Origin: GWB1-37-8 sp964646925
GTDB lineage: Bacteria > Patescibacteriota > Microgenomatia > Levybacterales > UBA12049
Direction: 5' to 3'
Assembly: GCA_964646925.1 (NCBI GenBank)
Contig: CAZYIC010000005.1
Coordinates: 1-34,539 of the forward strand
Length of the DNA stretch: 34,539 nucleotides
A model generated the notes under the pieces. It made no database searches. It saw only the letters and a list, made by a program, of their open reading frames with translations, and was not told the origin of the DNA. Shown here one piece after another: positions 28,465 through 34,539 of this stretch. Each line of letters starts with the position of its first letter. Position 1 is the first letter of the stretch. A program made the position numbers and the translations under genes.

Positions 28465-30579
28465 CTAGGCTTGGTGTAATGCATTGATGATTTCATCGGC
28501 GTTTTTCACCAAAACATCTCTTGGCTTTGATCCCTCTGCATGACTAACAACTCCGGCCGCTTCCAATTGGTCTAAAATTCTGGCCGCTCTTGAATATCCT
28601 ATTGAAAGACGCCTCTGCAAAAGAGATGCTGATGCCCGATCATACTGACAGACACTTCTTATCGCCTCTTCAAAAAGCGCATCTTTTCCATCGCCTCCTG
28701 TAGATGCGCCGCCCTTTTTCAGAATTAAGGGCTTGGAAATAACTTCCTCTGTATACTCAACCGGCGGATTCTTTGCCTTAAGAAACTCGACTAACTTCCT
28801 CACTTCTTTATCTGAAACAAACGCTCCTTGGATACGCGTTGGCTTTGCCTGATCAGGAGGTATGTAAAGCATATCCCCACGGCCCAAAAGTTTTTCAGCC
28901 CCAGGAGTGTCAAGGATAACTCTTGAATCAATCATAGAGGAAACATTAAAGGCAATACGGCATGGAATATTCGCCTTAATTAACCCCGTTATAACATCAA
29001 CCGATGGTCTTTGCGTAGACACTACGAGATGAATGCCTGTTGCTCTTGCCATTTGAGCAAGACGGGCAATCGCATCCTCTACGTCAACAGGCGCAAATGC
29101 CATTAAATCTGCAAGCTCGTCTATTAAAATTATAATGTACGGAAGGGACTGAAAGCCTGCTAATTCATTAAAAGAATCAATATTTCTTACTCCTCTTTCC
29201 GCAAATGTTTTGTAACGCCTGTCCATCTCGTCCATTGCCCATTTCAAAGATGCCAAAATTTTTTCAACCTCAACAATAACAGGAGTCATCAAATGGGGTA
29301 TGCCATTATAGCCTATCAACTCCACTCTTTTTGGATCAATAAGAATAAGTTTCACTTCTGCAGGAGACGCTCTAAAAAGAAGAGAGGATATAAAGGAATT
29401 GATAAGAACGGATTTTCCCGAACCCGTTGTTCCGGCAATTAAAACATGGGGCATCTTTGCTATGTTTGCGACAACAGGATTTCCGCTTACATCCAGACCC
29501 AATGAAACAGTAAGTTTGGATTTGCTTTTATTCATCACGCTTGACTCAAGCATTGTTTTTAGAGTTACGACTTCCAAACTTCTATTCGGAATTTCTATCC
29601 CCACTAAATTTCTGCCCGGAATTGGCGCTTCAATCCTAATTTGCCCGGTTGGCGCTTCTGTTCTTAAAGCCAAATCGTTTGCTAAGGCTGTAATTTTAGA
29701 TAATTTTGTTCCAAGAGCAACTTCCAAAGCATACTGTGTAACTGCCGGACCCAAATTTACTTCAACAACCTTAGCCCCAATAGAAAAACTCTGCAAAGTT
29801 TTTTCTATTATTGTCGCAATTTTTTTTATATCTCCCCTGTCTGCTTTTTGCGATGTCGTCTCGGAAAGCAGGGAAAAAGGAGGATATTCCCAAAGGCCTG
29901 CTTTAGTTAAAGAGTTACTAACTAATTGATCTCCTAAAAGAGGCAGTTCTTTTTTAACTATTGAAGAGTTGATAACCGGAGCATCCGTAGAAAGGTTAGG
30001 GATTACTTTAGATCCGCCTTTTATTTTAATTGGCTTTTCATTAAATCCCGTTGATTTTCTATTCCTGAAAAATCCAAAAAGTTTTGAAGGAAAAAGTCTA
30101 TAAATATTTTTAAATATAAGGGATGTAAATTCCAAAATTTGATCTACCGATGTATTGAAAAACACGATTAAACCAACAAGAATACCCGCAAAATAGACCA
30201 AACCCGCACCAATTTCCGTAAGAATATCCGAAAGAATCCCAAAAAGCTCCCTTCCAACGAAGCCCCCGCGGATCAAAGCATCCATTGACAGAAAGAAAAG
30301 CAAAAACCCAAGCGAAACATTTAATCCCGATAGGAAAAATTTCAGCTTTAGGAATAGAAATCCGAAGAATATCAGGACAAATGGAAACAAAAAGGCAACA
30401 CTGCCAAAATACCGATCCAAAAGATTATTGATAAGAATAAATGCGTTTCCATTCTTGGTAAAAGATAAAAGCAGTATTGCGCCTAATAGAATAAACCCAA
30501 ATGCAAAAATAGAATAAATAGTGCCTTTTTTAAGTTTTATCCTTAACCTGCTTCTCCTGTAATGCTTTCTTCTGGACAT
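28465..30579 (-). CDS. ftsK: FtsK/SpoIIIE-type DNA translocase
   Basis: A 704-aa septal DNA pump that moves chromosome ends apart at division. About four N-terminal membrane helices (within 20-150), a short linker, then the RecA-like motor: Walker A LIAGTTGSGKSVL (about 381-393), Walker B YIIILIDELADLM, and MARATGIHLVVSTQRP. The C-terminal winged helix (YDRASASLLQRRLSIGYSRA, then ARILDQLEAAGVV) is the gamma domain that reads KOPS-like polarity sites. The frame opens at GTG 30597, but a promoter with TATAAT ends seven bases before ATG 30577-30579, so I take the ATG and a leaderless transcript. Length is like SpoIIIE (about 790 aa) with a shorter linker. Confidence 0.95.
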   Translation of the reverse strand: MSRRKHYRRSRLRIKLKKGTIYSIFAFGFILLGAILLLSFTKNGNAFILINNLLDRYFGSVAFLFPFVLIFFGFLFLKLKFFLSGLNVSLGFLLFFLSMDALIRGGFVGRELFGILSDILTEIGAGLVYFAGILVGLIVFFNTSVDQILEFTSLIFKNIYRLFPSKLFGFFRNRKSTGFNEKPIKIKGGSKVIPNLSTDAPVINSSIVKKELPLLGDQLVSNSLTKAGLWEYPPFSLLSETTSQKADRGDIKKIATIIEKTLQSFSIGAKVVEVNLGPAVTQYALEVALGTKLSKITALANDLALRTEAPTGQIRIEAPIPGRNLVGIEIPNRSLEVVTLKTMLESSVMNKSKSKLTVSLGLDVSGNPVVANIAKMPHVLIAGTTGSGKSVLINSFISSLLFRASPAEVKLILIDPKRVELIGYNGIPHLMTPVIVEVEKILASLKWAMDEMDRRYKTFAERGVRNIDSFNELAGFQSLPYIIILIDELADLMAFAPVDVEDAIARLAQMARATGIHLVVSTQRPSVDVITGLIKANIPCRIAFNVSSMIDSRVILDTPGAEKLLGRGDMLYIPPDQAKPTRIQGAFVSDKEVRKLVEFLKAKNPPVEYTEEVISKPLILKKGGASTGGDGKDALFEEAIRSVCQYDRASASLLQRRLSIGYSRAARILDQLEAAGVVSHAEGSKPRDVLVKNADEIINALHQA

Positions 30580-30586
30580 ATCAACT

Positions 30587-30615
30587 ATTATATACACTGA
30601 GACAAAAGACTACAA
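30587..30615 (-). promoter_or_regulatory. Leaderless-type promoter of ftsK
   Basis: Minus strand: TTGTAG (30610-30615), 17 nt, perfect -10 TATAAT (30587-30592), seven bases to ATG 30579. The expected start falls at the ATG itself, so the upstream GTG at 30597 would not be transcribed. Confidence 0.7.
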
Positions 30616-30647
30616 GTTTAAGAAGCTATAGAAAATCATATTACTTA

Positions 30648-32114
30648 TTAAAGCAATAGACATAAAACGGAATAGGGTATTAATAAAAGTTTCTCTCTGA
30701 TTTCAAGACTATTTTCAGTGGTAATTATTCCAAAACTAACGGAGGTTCTGTCTTTCATAAAATATTTCAAGATCTCAATTTCATCCTTATCAGGAATTTT
30801 TTTTGATTTAGACTCTACCGCTAAAACTCTTCCTCTTATTTCAAGAATGAAGTCTATCTCTTTTGAAGTTTTATCTTCAATCCAAAAGGGAATCTGCGAC
30901 TGAAAAGAGCCTGCATAGGAATATTTAAAAGATAACAAATGATTGTAGATAACATTCTCTATAAGTTGTCCCCTAAACTGCCTATCTTCTTTAATGTCCT
31001 TCTGGTCTTTAAAGGCTAAAGTATTTATTATTCCTGGATCAATTACAAATACTTTTTTTGCGGTTTTAACGGAATCTGGTCTTTTACGAAAATTGAAAGG
31101 AGAACTGATGGAGACCCAATGGCTCTCGCAATAGTAATCTACATAACGTGAAACCGATCGTTCATCTATACCTAAGATATCAGCTAAGCCTTTATATGTT
31201 ATGACTTTACTTGCGCTAAGAGAAAGGTTAACCATTAGTCTCTCAAACGCCTGGGGTTCTCTTATTTGGGCTTGAGCCATAATATCTTTAGATATGGTTG
31301 TCGTCATTAAATCCCTAAGGTATTTTTGTACCTCAATAGTTTTTTTGTTCGATATTACCCATGGGAAACCCCCATAAAAAAGATAGTTATCAAAGTTCTT
31401 ATTTATAGATAAGAATTTACCTGACTTAACAATTTTGTCTGCCGCGGAATAAGCTTCGACATGACTCTTTTTGATTAATGCTTCTTTAAATTCTTCAGAG
31501 GCCAGCTGAACTATCTTCTGGAAGTTTTGATCGCCTGACTCATACATTAGATAATCAGAGAATGAAAATGGGGTTAATACTTGGATGTCAATTCTTCCCG
31601 TCAATGGATTAGTTGAGCCTCTTTTTAACTCCGAACTGGAAGAACCTGTGATTATAAATTTTATTTTATATTTTAAATCTATTAATGATTTAACTTCTCT
31701 TTCCCAAGCTGGTATATTTTGAGCCTCATCAATAAAAACATATATAACTTCTATTAATTCTGAAAAGTTTTTTCTCAGAAAATATTTCTCATATATGTGC
31801 ATTATTTCATAAATAAAATTTTTCCCACCATAATTTTCTATTAAGATTGGATTATCCCCCTGTATGAAAAAAATGTTTTGTGGATTAACAGATCTCCTCT
31901 CAATTAAATAATTGATAACTTGATACATTAATACGCTTTTCCCGACCCTCCTTGCTCCCGCTATCATTGTTGCTAAATCTGTCTTATCAAGTGTTTTTAT
32001 TACTATAGGCAATTCCCTTCTTTCGAATTTTTCCAGATAGCCTTCTGGAACTTTCCTGGTTAAATACCAAGGATTTATTTTTTGTATGGTATCAAGCAGT
32101 GCTAATTCGTTCAC
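30648..32114 (-). CDS. AAA ATPase with DUF4143 C-terminal domain
   Basis: A 488-aa ATPase of the AAA_14/DUF4143 type. Walker A is GARRVGKSVL (53-62), Walker B VIYVFIDEAQNI (about 123-134), and IITGSSSSEL is the sensor-like strand. The C-terminal DUF4143 domain has IEDKTSKEIDFILEIRGR and VLAVESKSKK, the E...D...ExK-like spacing of a PD-(D/E)XK nuclease fold. Such genes are abundant and often mobile in bacteria and archaea; function is mostly unknown. Start is GTG (32112-32114), six bases after a consensus-like promoter. The promoter lies in a cluster of repeated palindromic sites. It stands alone between ftsK and the kelch gene. Confidence 0.85.
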   Translation of the reverse strand: MNELALLDTIQKINPWYLTRKVPEGYLEKFERRELPIVIKTLDKTDLATMIAGARRVGKSVLMYQVINYLIERRSVNPQNIFFIQGDNPILIENYGGKNFIYEIMHIYEKYFLRKNFSELIEVIYVFIDEAQNIPAWEREVKSLIDLKYKIKFIITGSSSSELKRGSTNPLTGRIDIQVLTPFSFSDYLMYESGDQNFQKIVQLASEEFKEALIKKSHVEAYSAADKIVKSGKFLSINKNFDNYLFYGGFPWVISNKKTIEVQKYLRDLMTTTISKDIMAQAQIREPQAFERLMVNLSLSASKVITYKGLADILGIDERSVSRYVDYYCESHWVSISSPFNFRKRPDSVKTAKKVFVIDPGIINTLAFKDQKDIKEDRQFRGQLIENVIYNHLLSFKYSYAGSFQSQIPFWIEDKTSKEIDFILEIRGRVLAVESKSKKIPDKDEIEILKYFMKDRTSVSFGIITTENSLEIREKLLLIPYSVLCLLL

Positions 32115-32120
32115 AAAGCT

Positions 32121-32149
32121 ATCTTAAAACAAAAACATGATAATGTCAA
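32121..32149 (-). promoter_or_regulatory. Leaderless-type promoter of the AAA/DUF4143 gene
   Basis: Minus strand: perfect -35 TTGACA (32144-32149), 17 nt, -10 TAAGAT (32121-32126), six bases to GTG 32114. The -35 is part of the repeated GTCAACATTAT site. A second, weaker pair (TTGTCA, 18 nt, TATAAT) lies further upstream. Confidence 0.7.
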
Positions 32150-32201
32150 CATTATAATGTAACTAAAGTCAACATTATAAAGTCTTCATGATAATGTTGA
32201 C
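32136..32201. repeat. Operator-like repeat cluster before the AAA/DUF4143 gene
   Basis: GTCAACATTATAA occurs at 32145-32157 and 32168-32180 (23-nt period), and its inverse ATAATGTTGAC at 32191-32201. CATGATAATGT also occurs twice (32136-32146 and 32188-32198). The sites overlap the -35 and possible second -10 boxes, so binding would block the promoter. Confidence 0.6.
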
Positions 32202-32213
32202 AACTTAACTAGC

Positions 32214-32238
32214 GTCCTTCAAAAAAAGGGATTGAAAC
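32214..32238. repeat. Single sequence resembling one CRISPR repeat end
   Basis: The 25 bases begin GTCCTTC, contain CCTT/AAGG arms around an A tract, and end GGGATTGAAAC, the 3' end seen in many type I and III CRISPR repeats. There is no second copy nearby and no cas gene. The 42 bases that follow are unusually G-rich (GGGAGGACGAGGGG). Confidence 0.2.
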
Positions 32239-32298
32239 TACACTTCAATCACAACAGGGAGGACGAGGGGACGGCGGCGGAATATTTCGGAAATAGAC

Positions 32299-34146
32299 TT
32301 AGTGAATTTTTAAGGATCCTTTTGTTATTGGGGTTGTTGGATCTTCAGTCCCGGATTCATCTGCTTGATTATCATAAATCACATTATTTGAAGAATCCGT
32401 TATTTTTACTCTGATCTTATCTATTCCAACAATTTTATCTTCATCAATTGCTGATATAAAAATTGAATAGCTTCCTGAACCATTAACTGTTCCTGTACCT
32501 TTCAACTGAGCCTTATCTCCATCTACTACTAACCATTGAAAAGAAGTTGAATCAAAACTAAAGTTTCCTTTTTTAAAATCTAACTTTATTTTCCCCGTAG
32601 GCACTGTATTATTTCCATTATATTTAGCCTGTATATTAAATTTTAATTGTCCAGTTACAGTAGGATTTTGAATATATGCTCCTAATTGTGAATTAAATGA
32701 GCCGGAACCTGTGACAAAACCTGCGCTTGGATCATAAATAACAACGGAACTATAACTTGCAGTACCTGAAGCACCATGGTTGTCCGTAACCGTTACGCTT
32801 ACCGTATAAACTCCTGCTGCAGTGTAAGTATGAGTTCCGCTTACTGACCCTGATCCGTTATTCTCTATAACAGAACCTGCTGATGCCGTATTGTCTCCCC
32901 AATTCCACACCGCTGTATGAGTATCACCAATGTCAGAATCTGTAAATGTTGCACCTACTGAAACCGAAGTGTTTACAGACACTGAATCTGCAGGCGCTGT
33001 AATTACATCAACCACCGGAGAAGCATTGTCGGAATAAAGTTCAGCAATAAGAGTATTATCGCTAGCGCCTTTTAAACCACCGCCTGCAACAAACACTTTA
33101 CCGTTAGACAGAAGCGTGGCCGTATGATTATTTCGTCCATATATCATATCTCCTGTTTGAGAAAAAGCACCAACAGTGGGATTATATAATTCAGCCGATT
33201 TAAGCTGACCTCCTCTGAAGTCATTACTTCCTCCCACAATGAGTACATTTCCATTAGATAAATTGATTGCCTTGTGTCCGTAACGAGGTTGAGAAAGGTT
33301 AGTAGTAGCCGTAGAGGTACCGAAAGTTGAATTATATATCTCGGCTGTGTCTAAACCGCCAATCGTATTGTTATTGTAGCCACCCACAATTAAAACATCG
33401 TCATTGGACAAAAGGGTTGCTGTGTGGGCATTACGAAAATCAACCATGTTTCCAACTTGTAAGAAGGTACCCGTATTTGGATCATAAACCTCCATGGCTT
33501 TAGGACCACCTCCTGCAATAAGTACTTTACCGTTAGACAAAAGAGTAGCTGTATGATTAACATGTGCGTGTGCCATATTGCCTGTTTGAGAAAAGATACC
33601 AGATATAGGATCGTATAATTCTGCAGCATTCAAATTTCCGACTCCATCCTTACTTCCACCCACAATAAGTACTTTTCCATTAGGCAGTAAAGTGGCAGTA
33701 TGACCAGATCGCGCATTAATCATATTTCCAGTTGACAAGAAAGTACTGGTAACAGAATCGTATAATTCAGCTGCTGCAGTGGTGTGAAAATCAATATCTA
33801 TACCTCCAGTAATCAGCACTTTCCCGTTTGGCAATAAAGTTTCTGTATTACCGTAACTACGAGATTTAATAAGACTGCCAGTCATAGAAAAAGTACCGCT
33901 CACTGGATCATAAAGTTCTGTAGCAAATAAATAAGTACTGCCACCAACCATTAGCACTTTACCGCTAGGAAGTAGCGTAGCAGTGTGTCCACTCCTGCCA
34001 TAGTTTAAACTCCCGGTAGAAGTAAATACACCAGCAGCATAACTTGGCGTAATTAGATTTAGAATACCAATTATGCTAATGAGGAAAGATATCGCCAAAA
34101 CAAGCAAGTTTTTAATCTTAAAAGTTTTAATGGCATGGAACATCAT
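32299..34146 (-). CDS. Secreted seven-kelch protein with PKD domain
   Basis: A 615-aa exported protein: signal peptide (about 1-37, NLLVLAISFLISIIGILNLI, SYAAG), then seven kelch repeats (about 40-385) each with HTATLLxxGKVLxxGG and AELYDP-type ends, predicted to form a seven-bladed propeller. A PKD domain follows (about 395-470, VWNWGDNTASAGS, HTYTAAGVYTVSVTVTDNHG), then a beta domain (GSFNSQLGAY, KIKLDFKKGNFSFDSTSFQW, SIFISAIDEDK) often found after PKD in surface proteins. No sorting signal or membrane anchor at the C-terminus, so it may be released. Likely a surface adhesion or carbohydrate-binding protein. ATG-ATG at 34144-34146 starts the signal peptide. Confidence 0.85.
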   Translation of the reverse strand: MMFHAIKTFKIKNLLVLAISFLISIIGILNLITPSYAAGVFTSTGSLNYGRSGHTATLLPSGKVLMVGGSTYLFATELYDPVSGTFSMTGSLIKSRSYGNTETLLPNGKVLITGGIDIDFHTTAAAELYDSVTSTFLSTGNMINARSGHTATLLPNGKVLIVGGSKDGVGNLNAAELYDPISGIFSQTGNMAHAHVNHTATLLSNGKVLIAGGGPKAMEVYDPNTGTFLQVGNMVDFRNAHTATLLSNDDVLIVGGYNNNTIGGLDTAEIYNSTFGTSTATTNLSQPRYGHKAINLSNGNVLIVGGSNDFRGGQLKSAELYNPTVGAFSQTGDMIYGRNNHTATLLSNGKVFVAGGGLKGASDNTLIAELYSDNASPVVDVITAPADSVSVNTSVSVGATFTDSDIGDTHTAVWNWGDNTASAGSVIENNGSGSVSGTHTYTAAGVYTVSVTVTDNHGASGTASYSSVVIYDPSAGFVTGSGSFNSQLGAYIQNPTVTGQLKFNIQAKYNGNNTVPTGKIKLDFKKGNFSFDSTSFQWLVVDGDKAQLKGTGTVNGSGSYSIFISAIDEDKIVGIDKIRVKITDSSNNVIYDNQADESGTEDPTTPITKGSLKIH

Positions 34147-34161
34147 TATAGATATATGCTA

Positions 34162-34539
34162 CTAAAATTTTGAGTTAATATCAATTGGAGTTAATTTCTT
34201 CTTGAAAACTACGACTTGTGAATTATTTATTATTAATTCATAATTCTTATTCTTACTTAATGATTCTAAATTTTCATTGATAGCCTTAACATTAGTTAAG
34301 ACTGGTGGCATAAGCAAATTAACAATAACGTAGTCGGAGGTTTCATTTTCAACTGGAATTGATTTAACCTTTCCAAAAGATCTATAAATATGGGGAACAA
34401 TTTGATATTGTGTTGATATTGATGCATCTTTGGATATTTTGTTTATAACGTCATTCAGTACTAATAAGTTTTCGTCAGGTAGGTTTTTTTGTCGTCCGAT
34501 GTCATAAATAGAATACGCATGATAACCGTTAATTGTGTT
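34162..34539 (-). CDS. C-terminal part of a DUF2079-like membrane protein, cut by the window edge
   Basis: The minus strand from the window end reads without a stop for 125 residues to TAG at 34162-34164. The fragment has a soluble end domain: ISKDASISTQYQIVPHIYR, SDYVIVNLL, then NYELIINNSQVVVFKKK. This order (nucleotide-like ASVSAQ..VPH, xDYVLLDL, and Y..V..NG.VLLxR) is that of DUF2079 predicted membrane proteins at their C-terminus, so the membrane part should lie beyond the window. The function of DUF2079 is unknown; relation to membrane glycosyltransferases is suspected. Its stop is 15 bases before the start of the kelch gene, so the two are probably co-transcribed. Confidence 0.6.
   Translation of the reverse strand, partial: NTINGYHAYSIYDIGRQKNLPDENLLVLNDVINKISKDASISTQYQIVPHIYRSFGKVKSIPVENETSDYVIVNLLMPPVLTNVKAINENLESLSKNKNYELIINNSQVVVFKKKLTPIDINSKF

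Noticed and set aside
32214..32280. CRISPR array
   Set aside because: Only one repeat-like unit and no cas genes; kept only as a low-interest observation.
1..34539. Alternative genetic code with TGA as glycine
   Set aside because: Conserved proteins end cleanly at TGA or other stops at expected lengths and have no in-frame TGA inside.

Overview
The window looks like a chromosome piece from a Candidate Phyla Radiation (Patescibacteria) bacterium, most likely of the Microgenomates group. This is inferred from gene content: a short alanyl-tRNA synthetase (612 aa), an archaeal-type AMP phosphorylase, a DUF5674 protein, a PilM-like/baseplate-J-like envelope fusion protein, a four-helix-bundle 'suffix' protein, and many small membrane proteins without recognisable relatives. 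DNA is AT-rich, genes are tightly packed, and TGA is used as a stop (for example in the MFS and AMP phosphorylase genes), so the code-25 groups (SR1/Gracilibacteria) are unlikely.

Layout. 1-2.4 kb: the tail of an unknown + strand gene converges on fusA (EF-G, minus). 2.4-7.9 kb: an accessory block sits where the str operon would normally be continuous. It holds a small membrane protein, a tandem pair of paralogous ~82-aa membrane proteins with duplicated promoters, a large secreted LCAT-like lipase with a propeller-like N-terminus, a membrane-anchored cyclophilin, and a four-helix-bundle gene bounded by inverted repeats. 8.0-16.2 kb: rpoB-rpoC-rpsL-rpsG, all minus. 16.2-16.4 kb: a GC-rich, multi-stem palindromic element directly upstream of the rpoB promoter. 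16.4-19.8 kb: minus-strand singletons (unknown 309-aa protein, nucleoside-deoxyribosyltransferase-like protein, a DUF5674 pair between direct repeats, an MFS permease). 19.9-27.1 kb (plus): alaS, the PilM/baseplate-J-like fusion, a sortase, AMP phosphorylase and MltG. 27.1-30.6 kb (minus): ftsK, a RodZ-like HTH membrane protein, and two small envelope proteins. 30.6-34.5 kb (minus): an AAA/DUF4143 ATPase with a repeat-rich promoter, a secreted seven-kelch/PKD protein, and the C-terminus of a DUF2079-like membrane protein found by direct translation of the window end.

Themes. The core is transcription and translation machinery (RNAP beta and beta', S12, S7, EF-G, AlaS). Around it lies an envelope set: sortase, MltG, FtsK, RodZ-like protein, secreted lipase, kelch/PKD surface protein and cyclophilin. 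AMP phosphorylase points to the nucleotide-salvage route that in many CPR genomes feeds ribose-1,5-bisphosphate to RuBisCO; the partner genes are not in this window.

The most notable observation is regulatory. At least nine or ten genes have a sigma70-like -10 box ending only 6-10 nt before the start codon, often with a -35 box at 17-18 nt and often with a GTG start. This predicts widespread leaderless transcription. By contrast, rpoB, fusA and rpsL have leaders of about 55-70 nt, and the rpoB and fusA leaders carry terminator-like hairpins. The second most notable is the element at 16230-16372, whose repeats can form two mutually exclusive stems. All functional calls come from reading the sequence; no database search was possible.
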